Of a stretch of 64,000 nt of DNA, positions 36,738 to 44,763 are shown one piece after another (position 1 is the first letter of the stretch; each line of letters begins with the position of its first letter). The DNA comes from JBCCTX01 sp965263105 (lineage in GTDB: Bacteria > Bacteroidota > Bacteroidia > J057), in contig CBDHGL010000003.1 in NCBI GenBank assembly GCA_965263105.1, positions 124,001 to 188,000 on the forward strand. The letters run 5' to 3'. The notes below the pieces were generated by a model that saw nothing but the letters and a program-made list of their open reading frames with translations, searched no databases and was not told the origin of the DNA. The translations under genes were made by a program, and so were the position numbers.

Positions 36738-37841
36738 TTACTTCAATTGAAATCGCAATGATATGATGTGAGAATGAAGGTTTTCTGAAAAATTACCAAT
36801 ATTTGATAAGGCATAATCCAATGAAATTGGGTGTAAAAATACGCCTATACCTGCTGTAGGAAATAAGCCAACAGCTTCCTCCCCGTCGAGATCTTTGATA
36901 TTTTGAAGGTTATATGCCCCAAATCTTAAAAAGGCAATTTCCGTATCTGAGTTATTTTTAAAGGAGAGTTCAGTGCCGAAATGAGGATCCAATGTGGTAG
37001 ACCCTAGCTGAAAATAAGCTGAGGAGCGCTTGCCATCGAAAAACAACACATTGTCTAGGGCTAGTTTCAGGTCCCATCTATTCCCAACTGGAATTAAATA
37101 TCCCAATCCGATTCGAGCAGAAGGACGGGTAATCTCTAGTGAATTTTTGGGAATTTCATTCCCAGTGTTGATGAAGGCTTCTTCAAAACTTTCCGTATTA
37201 AATGACCAAGCATTAAAGGTATTTGTCAAGTCATTGACCATAACACCTACTCTAAATCGCTTTCCTACCCATAAGGCCGAAATATCCAATCCAAAGCCCC
37301 AGGCACTCACAAATTCCCCTGCAGTTCTGTGAATGACCTTTACCGAACTGCCCAGGTATAAGGGAAGTTCTCCTTTAACCTTCCACGAATAACTCAGCAA
37401 TAGCGCCTGATCTGCGGCAGAAAAACTACTGAGTTTATCATAGTTAAAGGTACCATCTGGTTCAACAAGCTGTAAGGTATTGGGAATATCATCTACCCCC
37501 ATACGAATATAGGAGACTCCCAAGCGTTTGGGATTTGACCCTTTCAAAGGAAGAGAAATCCCCCCGTAGTTGAAGTTTGCCACATTGGCAAAGTAGGCCG
37601 CATGCATCAGACCCAACTCGGGTTTGGTGTGCCTACTATGGGCCATAGCAGCTGTATTCCAGTAGGCTGCAGTCACCCCATCTGCCCAGGCAGTAAGGGC
37701 ATTACCCATTCCAAAAGCCCTGGCATCTATTCCAATGGTGAGAAAATCATTGCTGAACTTTCGCACCTCGCCTTGCTGTGCGGATATTTTGTTAGAAAAA
37801 ATTAGGAGCCCGATACTGAAAAAGAAGTATCTATAAGTCAT
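36738..37841 (-). CDS. PorV/PorQ-family outer-membrane beta-barrel protein
   Basis: A 367-residue protein with signal peptide (1-21) and a barrel of amphipathic strands. The N-terminal IGIDARAFGMGNALTAWADGVTAAYWNTAAMA is the PorV/PorQ signature and the last residue region ISLRFQLK fits outer-membrane insertion. PorV shuttles T9SS cargo from the translocon to the PorU sortase. It lies 16 bases upstream of the PorU2-like gene, a gene pairing that fits that function, but I cannot say whether it is the main PorV or a paralogue. Confidence 0.85.
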   Translation of the reverse strand: MTYRYFFFSIGLLIFSNKISAQQGEVRKFSNDFLTIGIDARAFGMGNALTAWADGVTAAYWNTAAMAHSRHTKPELGLMHAAYFANVANFNYGGISLPLKGSNPKRLGVSYIRMGVDDIPNTLQLVEPDGTFNYDKLSSFSAADQALLLSYSWKVKGELPLYLGSSVKVIHRTAGEFVSAWGFGLDISALWVGKRFRVGVMVNDLTNTFNAWSFNTESFEEAFINTGNEIPKNSLEITRPSARIGLGYLIPVGNRWDLKLALDNVLFFDGKRSSAYFQLGSTTLDPHFGTELSFKNNSDTEIAFLRFGAYNLQNIKDLDGEEAVGLFPTAGIGVFLHPISLDYALSNIGNFSENLHSHIISLRFQLK

Positions 37842-37883
37842 ATATTTCTGGGTCTACGCGAAACTCACTAGGTTATTTCAAAA

Positions 37884-37891
37884 CAAAAATA
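37884..37891 (-). promoter_or_regulatory. Bacteroidota -7 box for the PorV-family operon
   Basis: The minus strand reads TATTTTTG (exact TAnnTTTG), 43 bases before the PorV-family start. It would drive the barrel, the C25 peptidase and kptA together. Confidence 0.55.
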
Positions 37892-37968
37892 GTTTCAATA
37901 TAAAACTACACGAAAACCTTTATATATGATATGCAAAAATAGTGCAAAAGGTGACTCGCAATCTGAGA

Positions 37969-38646
37969 TTAGGAATAAGAAAATTCCTTCATGGCAGGTT
38001 CGTAAAGTCTGGATAGCCGAGTTTCGTACTCATGCATGAGGTTGAGAAATTGGGGCTTTCTGATATAATCTTGTTGAGAAATCCCTACTTGATTTAAAAT
38101 TTTCCGAATTACTCGAAGTAAATATCGCATATCTACATAGCGATATAGAAACTGTTTCTCCGAAAATTTTTGAAGGAAATCACTGTAGCCAGGCAATTTC
38201 TGTTGGGTTATCCATTCTGTCAAAGAAACAAGTTCTTTAATTTCAGGCTTGTCAAAATGACTGTAGAAACTGTACAACAATTCATTATGCTTGCGAATCA
38301 GAACTCTATCTAGAATAAGTTCCAGGAGAATATGCGATACAAAATACACCCGATGAAGGGAATCATCTGGAAAGGTCCTTTTTAGCGCATTATTTAAATA
38401 CTTGGTTTCTTCCCGGAAGAACTGGGAGCTATGAAATTGCTTATCTACCTCAAAATGCCTTAAAACTCCTTGGTAGAACTGAATTTGAGTTTGGGATAGC
38501 TCCTGACCTTCAATATGCGGAAGTCTTGATTCCTTTAGCCTAATTCTGGGACTAAAATTACCCATCAAATCAGGAGTTGAAACTCCTACAAAAAAGAAGC
38601 TACTCGTCTTATCCCTATCAAGAAAATAATGGGAAATAAAATTCAT
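37969..38646 (-). CDS. AcpH-like helical protein
   Basis: A 225-residue all-helical protein without signal peptide. The N-terminus NFISHYFLDRD, then VGVSTPDLMGNF and the segment FYQGVLRHFEVDKQFHSSQFFRE, recall the layout of acyl-carrier-protein phosphodiesterase (AcpH; HD-like fold, H..vD pattern). Similarity is limited to such motifs, so an ACP hydrolase role is only a suggestion. It lies 6 bases after a small membrane ORF on the same strand. Confidence 0.55.
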   Translation of the reverse strand: MNFISHYFLDRDKTSSFFFVGVSTPDLMGNFSPRIRLKESRLPHIEGQELSQTQIQFYQGVLRHFEVDKQFHSSQFFREETKYLNNALKRTFPDDSLHRVYFVSHILLELILDRVLIRKHNELLYSFYSHFDKPEIKELVSLTEWITQQKLPGYSDFLQKFSEKQFLYRYVDMRYLLRVIRKILNQVGISQQDYIRKPQFLNLMHEYETRLSRLYEPAMKEFSYS

Positions 38647-38652
38647 AGGAGT

Positions 38653-38793
38653 TTAGGATTTGCGTACTAATGCACTTGTCCAAATAATAAAAAAAATCGA
38701 AATAAAACAATTGAGAATAAATTGAGCCATAGGATTAATAATGGCATTGTTATATATTGCTTTGAAGCTCAACGCCCGTTCTTTTATTTTCAT
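38653..38793 (-). CDS. Small membrane peptide (46 aa)
   Basis: An ATG-started frame of 46 codons: basic N-terminus (MKIKERALSFKAIYNN) followed by one hydrophobic helix (about 22-42: MAQFILNCFISIFFIIWTSA) and a short basic end. It ends 6 bases before the AcpH-like gene on the same strand, and a TAnnTTTG -7 box lies about 60 bases upstream, so both could be one transcription unit. No family recognised. Evidence is positional and compositional. Confidence 0.5.
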   Translation of the reverse strand: MKIKERALSFKAIYNNAIINPMAQFILNCFISIFFIIWTSALVRKS

Positions 38794-38853
38794 AGACCTT
38801 TTGTCTCTAATATTTCATGCCTTTCTTTAATAGTATTGCAAATAACTAAAATG

Positions 38854-38861
38854 CAAAAATA
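38854..38861 (-). promoter_or_regulatory. Bacteroidota -7 box upstream of the small membrane ORF
   Basis: The minus strand reads TATTTTTG, an exact TAnnTTTG match, about 60 bases before the 46-aa ORF start. Confidence 0.45.
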
Positions 38862-38900
38862 CAACATTCATCTAATACATGATTAAAAAAGTTTGATTTT

Positions 38901-40439
38901 ATGCAAGAACCGTCTGTTTCTAAGTCTCAGGAGTTGTGGGGACATCCTAAGGGGTTATACTATTTATTTTTCGCCGAACTATGGGAACGTTTTAGCTTTT
39001 ATGGCATGCGAGCCCTGCTCACCTTGTACATGGTTGAGGAAGTCTTTGTTGCCATAGCTGAGAAAGATACTGTATCGGCTATTATTTATTCTTCTTATGG
39101 TTCTTTGGTATATGCCTCTCCAATTGTAGGAGGGCGTCTTGCAGACCAATTACTCGGGTACCGTAGGTCCATCATGCTGGGAGGAATTCTGATGGCTATT
39201 GGGCACTTCGTTTTGGCTATCCCAGATAATCAAATGGCCTTTTTTATTGCGTTGTCTTTTATAATCGCAGGAAATGGTTTTTTCAAACCCAATATCTCCA
39301 CATTCGTGGGAGCCTTATATCCCGATGGAGATACCCGAAAGGACAATGGGTTTACCATCTTTCATATGGGAATTAATATAGGCGCTATGTCTCCCATTAT
39401 CTGTGGATGGCTAGCAGGGCTTTATGGACGGCATTATGGATTTGGGCTAGCGGGCTTTGGAATGCTACTCGGGGTCTGGGTATTTTATCGAGGAATTAAG
39501 AAAGGGGTATTTCATGACAAAGGTCTCCCTCCCAACCCAGAGAAGTTAGAGGAAAAAGTCGGAGGAATAAAGGTGAAAACCTGGGTTCCCATCTTGTCTT
39601 TCCTCATAATTCCAGTTATAGCGTATTTGTTGAGTGCCTATTCCTATGTCTTTGGAGGAACTAGCTTCCTGGGAGAAATGACCTTAGTCAATATACTCTT
39701 CATCCTGCTTCTAGTGACTATCCTGGCCTATCTTATCTGGGAGATGTCAAAAGTAGATGTTACCCAAAGAAAAAAACTAATCGTCATTATTGTACTCACC
39801 TTTTTCATGACTTTGTTTTGGGGTTTTCATGAATTGTCTGGTTCCGTTTTGACTCTCTTTGCTAAGCGAAATGTAGATTTGGGCATTTTTAATGCAGAAC
39901 AGACCAATTTTTTCAATCCCTTCTTTGTCTTTTTATTGGCCTTACCGGCAGCGGGTCTATGGTCCTTCCTGGATAAAAGAGGAATGAATCCTAGAACTCC
40001 TTTCAAATATGTCCTAGGGCTGCTACTTCTGGGGTTGGGCTTTTATGTATTATTTCTGAGTAAAGGGGCAGCAAATGCCGCCGGGATGGTCCCCATGTTT
40101 TACCTTATTTTAATGTACATGTTGATTTCCATGGGGGAATTGTGCCTCTATCCTATCGGCCTTTCAAAAGTAACGGACCTTTCTCCCGCTAGGATTGTCT
40201 CCTTTATGATGGGCGTTTGGTTCTTATCCTCTGCCTTTGCCTTCCAAATTGTGGGGATTGTAGGGAAACAGCTATCCATAGACCGAATTACCGAATCGGG
40301 GGGAAGTGTCAGTGGGATAGAAACCCTTGCCTTATATACAAGTGGCTTTGAACAAATTACTTATGTAATATTAGGAGGGGCAGCTTTGGCCTTGGTTTTG
40401 GCACCGATACTTCGCAGTTGGATGAAGGAAGTGCATTAA
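38901..40439 (+). CDS. POT-family proton-coupled peptide transporter
   Basis: A 512-residue membrane protein with about 14 hydrophobic segments. PTR2/POT marks are LWERFSFYGMRALLTLYM (ExxERF proton-coupling motif) in helix 1, GGRLADQLLGYRRSIMLGG between helices 2 and 3, and GNGFFKPNISTFVGALY. It imports di- or tripeptides with protons. A second POT gene lies about 390 bases downstream on the same strand, suggesting duplication with diverged specificity. Confidence 0.95.
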   Translation: MQEPSVSKSQELWGHPKGLYYLFFAELWERFSFYGMRALLTLYMVEEVFVAIAEKDTVSAIIYSSYGSLVYASPIVGGRLADQLLGYRRSIMLGGILMAIGHFVLAIPDNQMAFFIALSFIIAGNGFFKPNISTFVGALYPDGDTRKDNGFTIFHMGINIGAMSPIICGWLAGLYGRHYGFGLAGFGMLLGVWVFYRGIKKGVFHDKGLPPNPEKLEEKVGGIKVKTWVPILSFLIIPVIAYLLSAYSYVFGGTSFLGEMTLVNILFILLLVTILAYLIWEMSKVDVTQRKKLIVIIVLTFFMTLFWGFHELSGSVLTLFAKRNVDLGIFNAEQTNFFNPFFVFLLALPAAGLWSFLDKRGMNPRTPFKYVLGLLLLGLGFYVLFLSKGAANAAGMVPMFYLILMYMLISMGELCLYPIGLSKVTDLSPARIVSFMMGVWFLSSAFAFQIVGIVGKQLSIDRITESGGSVSGIETLALYTSGFEQITYVILGGAALALVLAPILRSWMKEVH

Positions 40440-40452
40440 TGCGGAGTATTTT

Positions 40453-40475
40453 AGTCGACAGTCTATGGTCTACAG
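40453..40475 (-). repeat. Heptamer repeat copy
   Basis: Minus-strand units GTAGACC, ATAGACT, GTCGACT, following the first POT gene. Same family as the copies in the ddl leader and elsewhere. Confidence 0.6.
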
Positions 40476-40560
40476 TTTGAGCAATGAGATGTTAGGAAAT
40501 AGGGGAGAGGTCTCAATAACTTGACTTTTCAACTCACTCCTCGCACCCTCACCTCTATGG

Positions 40561-40580
40561 GCTATCGACTATGGACTATC
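40561..40580 (+). repeat. Heptamer repeat copy
   Basis: Plus-strand units ATCGACT, ATGGACT, AT; second copy in the same spacer, opposite in orientation to the first. Confidence 0.55.
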
Positions 40581-40589
40581 AAACTACTG

Positions 40590-40828
40590 CTTTGTCAGCA
40601 AAGTATGTGGACTGATAAAAAATATGAAAATCTTATTAGAGCGCGCTGGGGTGCACGAATGTGGGGTGGATGGCGTTGCAGAGAAGGCCTTGGTTTATTC
40701 GTGCAAGTTTTTTTGGTTCTTTTTTAACGACTGCAAAAAGAACATGGAAAAAAGAATGAACATTATTCGTCTGAATATCAAAGTAAAGAAGTTTAAAAAC
40801 TTTCCTGACAGAGTACTACTGACTACTC
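40590..40828. other. Non-coding spacer with possible dispersed element
   Basis: This part of the 389-base gap between the two POT genes has no convincing gene. It holds a G-rich block (about 40636-40690, GCGCGCTGGGGTGCACG) followed by a hairpin GTTCTTTTT / AAAAAGAAC (40716-40724 with 40735-40743). The composition is unlike the flanking coding DNA and suggests a repeat-type element, which only a homology search can test. Confidence 0.3.
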
Positions 40829-42376
40829 ATGACAAACTCACTATCATTTGACAAACGACAAGTACTGGGACATCCTGTCGGGCTTTTTGTATTGTTCTTC
40901 ACTGAGATGTGGGAACGGTTTAGCTACTATGGGATGCGGATCATTTTGGTCTTATTCCTTACAAGTGCGGTTTCTGATGGGGGCTATGGCTGGTCCCGGG
41001 CAGACGCCTTGAAACTCTATGGATGGTATACAGGATTGGTTTACCTGACACCCATTTTTGGGGGGATCTTGGCAGATAGAGTCTTGGGCTTCCGGCTCTC
41101 CGTAGTAATTGGAGCTCTGTTGATGACTTTGGGGCATGTGGCATTGGCCTTGGAAGATGTCTCGGCCTTTTATATCGGATTGGGTTTATTGATCATTGGG
41201 AATGGCTTCTTCAAACCCAATATTGCCTCTATTGTAGGGCAATTGTATCCCGAAGGCAGCCCCATAAAAGATTCGGCCTATACGATTTTCTATATGGCAG
41301 TAAATGCTGGGGCCTTTCTCGGCATGCTTATTTGTGGCTATCTTGGAGAAACCGTGAGTTGGTCCTATGGTTTTGGGGCGGCTGGGATTTTTATGTTTTT
41401 TGGAATGCTACAATTCCATTTTGGGCAGAAGATATTTGGCAATATCGGTACTCAGGTAAAAGAAAAAGACTCCTCTGAAAAGCCAAAAGAAGAAAAAAAG
41501 CCCCTTACCAGGGAAGAAGGAGATCGCCTTTGGGTCATAGGCATACTGGCCTTTTTTATTGTATTTTTCTGGATGGCTTTTGAGCAGGCAGGAGGTACGC
41601 TGAATATTTTTGCCAGAGACTATACAGCCAGGGGCTTGTCCGGTGATACTGCTATTTCTGCCTTTCGATACGTAAGTGTGGCTCTTACCTTTATCCCGAT
41701 TATTATCCTAACCTGGGTAATCTATGAGTTAGCAGCAAAAATATATAAGGACTATCCATTGACCATATTTTTTACAAGTTTGAGTTTCCTCATCATATGG
41801 GGGATTGTGATATGGATCAATAATAACAATTTCTCGAATGAGTCCCTAGAAGTACCAGCTTCCTGGTTTGGGACTTTAAACGGCTTTTTCATCATTACCC
41901 TCGGACCTTTGTTCTCTACCATGTGGATGCGGCTGAATAAAGCCAACCGTAATCCATCTGGGCCGGTAAAGTTTGCCATAGGGCTGATCCTCTTGGGCGT
42001 AGGCTTTGGCGGAATGGCCTACGGTGCTTCCACTATTCCACAAGGGGCTCAAGCCGCTCAGGTCAGTATGATATGGCTCATATGGTTTTACTTCTTCCAA
42101 ACGGTAGGCGAACTATTTATCTCTCCTGTGGGCCTTTCCTATGTCAGTAGACTTTCTCCCGTACGTCTGGTGGGAATGATGTTTGGCGTATTCTATATTG
42201 CCAATTTTATCGCCAACTTTCTCGCAGGATATGTGGGAAGTGCCATGGATAGGATTGGTGAAAGTTATTCCCTATCGCAATTTTTCTTACTGTTTATGGC
42301 CTTTCCGATTGCGGCTGGTTTGCTTATTTGGGCGCTGAACAAACCCATTAAATGGATGATGCACGGGGTACATTAA
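40829..42376 (+). CDS. POT-family proton-coupled peptide transporter (second copy)
   Basis: A 515-residue paralogue of the previous gene: MWERFSYYGMRIILVLFL, GGILADRVLGFRLSVVIG and GNGFFKPNIASIVGQLYPEGS match the POT family. The middle cytoplasmic loop is charged (KEKDSSEKPKEEKKPLTREEG, about 208-230) and longer than in the first copy. The start used is MTNSLSF. It is convergent with the ThuA-domain gene downstream. Confidence 0.95.
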   Translation: MTNSLSFDKRQVLGHPVGLFVLFFTEMWERFSYYGMRIILVLFLTSAVSDGGYGWSRADALKLYGWYTGLVYLTPIFGGILADRVLGFRLSVVIGALLMTLGHVALALEDVSAFYIGLGLLIIGNGFFKPNIASIVGQLYPEGSPIKDSAYTIFYMAVNAGAFLGMLICGYLGETVSWSYGFGAAGIFMFFGMLQFHFGQKIFGNIGTQVKEKDSSEKPKEEKKPLTREEGDRLWVIGILAFFIVFFWMAFEQAGGTLNIFARDYTARGLSGDTAISAFRYVSVALTFIPIIILTWVIYELAAKIYKDYPLTIFFTSLSFLIIWGIVIWINNNNFSNESLEVPASWFGTLNGFFIITLGPLFSTMWMRLNKANRNPSGPVKFAIGLILLGVGFGGMAYGASTIPQGAQAAQVSMIWLIWFYFFQTVGELFISPVGLSYVSRLSPVRLVGMMFGVFYIANFIANFLAGYVGSAMDRIGESYSLSQFFLLFMAFPIAAGLLIWALNKPIKWMMHGVH

Positions 42377-42396
42377 TCTGGAAAAACTGAAGAAAA

Positions 42397-43962
42397 TTAT
42401 TTATCTCCTGCAACCCATTCTGCTGCTCTAAGCAGCATCTGCTGGATTTCCGGTTGTTGATAGGTTTTAGGGGAATGCCCCAGGAGCATTTGAAATACCC
42501 CTCCTCGCCCATACTCGTAGGCCCAAGCTAAAGGCTCATCTTGTTTGGTATCCTGAGAAAAGGCTACTAACAAGGGTAGGCGCCTCACCTTACTTTTTTG
42601 ATTGTAGTATAATTCGTCTTCAATCTCAAAGGAATTCATTCCCAAGGTAATTGGATGCACAAAGATGGTGGGTTTTACCAAAAACTTCCCAAATTTGTCA
42701 TGTGCGCTTCCGTTATCATGGTCCCAGACACTGTTTACCAGATCCCGGTACCCTGGCCAGTCAGAGTCCTCTCCATGAGGAAGGGAATAGTGAAAGGCCC
42801 CATTAGCAAAGTGAAGGACTATGAGGCCTCGTCCATAGGAGACAAAGCGCATCAAGCGATCTTTACTTATGTCGCTTAACCCAGTAGAATCTTTCCAATT
42901 GCAGTAATTTAGGACCAGGAAATCGTAATCCTCCAAGTCATAATACTGTAAATCTTCTATGTCAGTAGATATATCCATGTGGATAGTGCCTGATTGCTCT
43001 AAGGCTTCTTTGATCAAGGGAGTTGTTTCCTGCCAATTATGGGCGGGATGATCTTCTCCAGTCAATATAAGTCCCTTTCGCTCTGCACCATATAGATCTA
43101 AGGTTAAGGCTCTACTGGGTAGAAAGGGAGCTTCCACCCCTCCAGGAGGCACTTCCCCTCCTGCTGCCCAAACGATTCCATTGAGCATCATTTTACGGTA
43201 CTCTGGATGCCACCAGGTGTCAAAAAAGTGGTTTGTGGTGGTGCTAAAGCCTCTTCCTCCATCTTCCCGTTCCACGGCCCATGCTACGACTCCGCCCAAG
43301 GGTTGACCTCCTTCCAGGGCCGGTACGGACATGATCGGCACCAAGCGAGGGTCATTTTCGCGGAAACGAATATTGTAATAGAATTCATCCTTAAGGGAAA
43401 ATTCAGGTCTAACGCCATTAGAGATAGGATGATCTGGCGAAGCCAGTTGGACCGTTGTATCGAGAATTTTAATCTGTGAATACCAATTGCGTTTTCCTTC
43501 GTCGTCCTGCCAGTCGAAATAGCCTCCGCCCCATTCCAGCATTTCGTCTCCCCATTCATTCGGCGCAAAAGTAGAGAAATGAATAACAGAAAAGCCACAC
43601 CCCCTTTTCATTTGCTTTTCCATGATCGCCATCCGATCGGGGTACATAAAGGGAACGGGAGAAAATAGGTCTCCATCCTGGCCATCTGATATCATGAGGA
43701 TTAGGTCCGCATCGTCCAAGATGCTGGGATCTTCCGGCCAGCCATTATAAACCAGCTCACAGCTTATTCCCGATACATTGCTTGCCTTTTGCAGCATTCC
43801 TTTAATTAACCGAATGGTTTTGATATACTCGTGCTGCTTGGGTCCATGACTTTTCTTTCCAGCGATGAGGACTATTTTCTTTTCGTTCTCTGGCTGTCCT
43901 GTTTTCGTGTTAGTACATCCAAAACAAAAAATGAATAGGGGAATAAGGTAAAAGTACTTCAT
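42397..43962 (-). CDS. Lipoprotein with two tandem ThuA-like domains
   Basis: A 521-residue predicted lipoprotein (LFIFCFGC, Cys16). Residues about 28-270 form a ThuA-like (trehalose utilisation, class I amidotransferase-fold) domain with KKSHGPKQHEY, DEFYYNIRF and GRGFSTTTNHFFDTWW. Residues about 285-520 repeat the same plan with GEDHPAHNW, DELYYNQKS and GRGGVFQMLLGHS. ThuA domains are common in exported sugar-metabolism proteins of Bacteroidota and Planctomycetes, but their reaction is not firmly known. It appears monocistronic. Confidence 0.82.
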   Translation of the reverse strand: MKYFYLIPLFIFCFGCTNTKTGQPENEKKIVLIAGKKSHGPKQHEYIKTIRLIKGMLQKASNVSGISCELVYNGWPEDPSILDDADLILMISDGQDGDLFSPVPFMYPDRMAIMEKQMKRGCGFSVIHFSTFAPNEWGDEMLEWGGGYFDWQDDEGKRNWYSQIKILDTTVQLASPDHPISNGVRPEFSLKDEFYYNIRFRENDPRLVPIMSVPALEGGQPLGGVVAWAVEREDGGRGFSTTTNHFFDTWWHPEYRKMMLNGIVWAAGGEVPPGGVEAPFLPSRALTLDLYGAERKGLILTGEDHPAHNWQETTPLIKEALEQSGTIHMDISTDIEDLQYYDLEDYDFLVLNYCNWKDSTGLSDISKDRLMRFVSYGRGLIVLHFANGAFHYSLPHGEDSDWPGYRDLVNSVWDHDNGSAHDKFGKFLVKPTIFVHPITLGMNSFEIEDELYYNQKSKVRRLPLLVAFSQDTKQDEPLAWAYEYGRGGVFQMLLGHSPKTYQQPEIQQMLLRAAEWVAGDK

Positions 43963-44150
43963 TGAGGATAATGCTATTGGGTTTTTCTTGGGCTTTCCCG
44001 CCTTTTTCTAATATGGCTATTTTGACTTTTTTAGACAAGTATATCATTTACAAGGAGGCACGGAGAGAGGAAGCTGCTTGTCCAGATTTATGTTAAGTTC
44101 CTTGAAATTAGAACTCCTGTTGATATGAGAGATCATTCTCACACAAAAAT

Positions 44151-44177
44151 ACTGTGGACCGTGGACCATTGACCATT
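44151..44177 (+). repeat. Heptamer repeat copy
   Basis: Units GTGGACC, GTGGACC, ATTGACC, ATT on the plus strand, directly downstream of the YdeI-like gene stop. Confidence 0.6.
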
Positions 44178-44182
44178 TAACT

Positions 44183-44761
44183 CTACGTATACTGATTTGC
44201 CCGAATATTCTCTTCCGCCTTAGATACAGCATTTGCAATGCGCTTCGCCCGAGTCGCAGGTCTTTTGGCATTTAAGATCCACTCCAGGATATTGCGTTTG
44301 ATAGAACGGGGAAAGGCCTCCCAATTCTCCCTCGCAGAAGTATATTTCTCAAACTCCTCTAACATATCCGGTGGAATGACTAGGTTTTCTACTTCATCCA
44401 AGGCATTCCAGGTACCACTTTCCTTGGCGTGTTCCACCATCTTGAGGCCGGGTTCTTCCATGAGACCAGCTTCCATAAGGCTTACTACCTTTTCCTTATT
44501 CACTCGGCTCCAATTGCTCTTGGGGTTGCGCTTGGCAAAATAGCGCATAAAACTCAGCTCGTCCCGCTTATTGATTTTGCTGTCTATCCACCCAAAACAA
44601 AGCGCCTCGTCCACAGACTCATCATAGCTGAGGGTGGGCATCTTACTCGCCTTTTTATAAAAGACAACCCAAACACTTTTTTCAGTAGCGTGATTTGCTA
44701 TCAGCCATTCCCGCCAGATTTGTCGACTTTCAGGATAAAATGTTTTGACTTCATCCTTCAT
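44183..44761 (-). CDS. YdeI/OmpD-associated family protein
   Basis: A 192-residue cytoplasmic protein of the YdeI/OmpD-associated group: FYPESRQIWREWLIANHATEKSVWVVFYKK, YDESVDEALCFGWIDSKINK, and the C-terminal FPRSIKRNILEWILNAKRPATRAKRIANAV helix. Relatives are linked to bacteriocin or antimicrobial-peptide tolerance, although the mechanism is not known. Its start codon is 2 bases from the M1-peptidase stop, so it is translationally linked to that operon. Confidence 0.85.
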   Translation of the reverse strand: MKDEVKTFYPESRQIWREWLIANHATEKSVWVVFYKKASKMPTLSYDESVDEALCFGWIDSKINKRDELSFMRYFAKRNPKSNWSRVNKEKVVSLMEAGLMEEPGLKMVEHAKESGTWNALDEVENLVIPPDMLEEFEKYTSARENWEAFPRSIKRNILEWILNAKRPATRAKRIANAVSKAEENIRANQYT

Positions 44762-44763
44762 AC

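Noticed and set aside
40624..40851. 75-codon frame overlapping the second POT gene start
   Set aside because: It lies across the non-coding block and the start of POT2 in another frame, has poor codon pattern and no homology that I can recognise.
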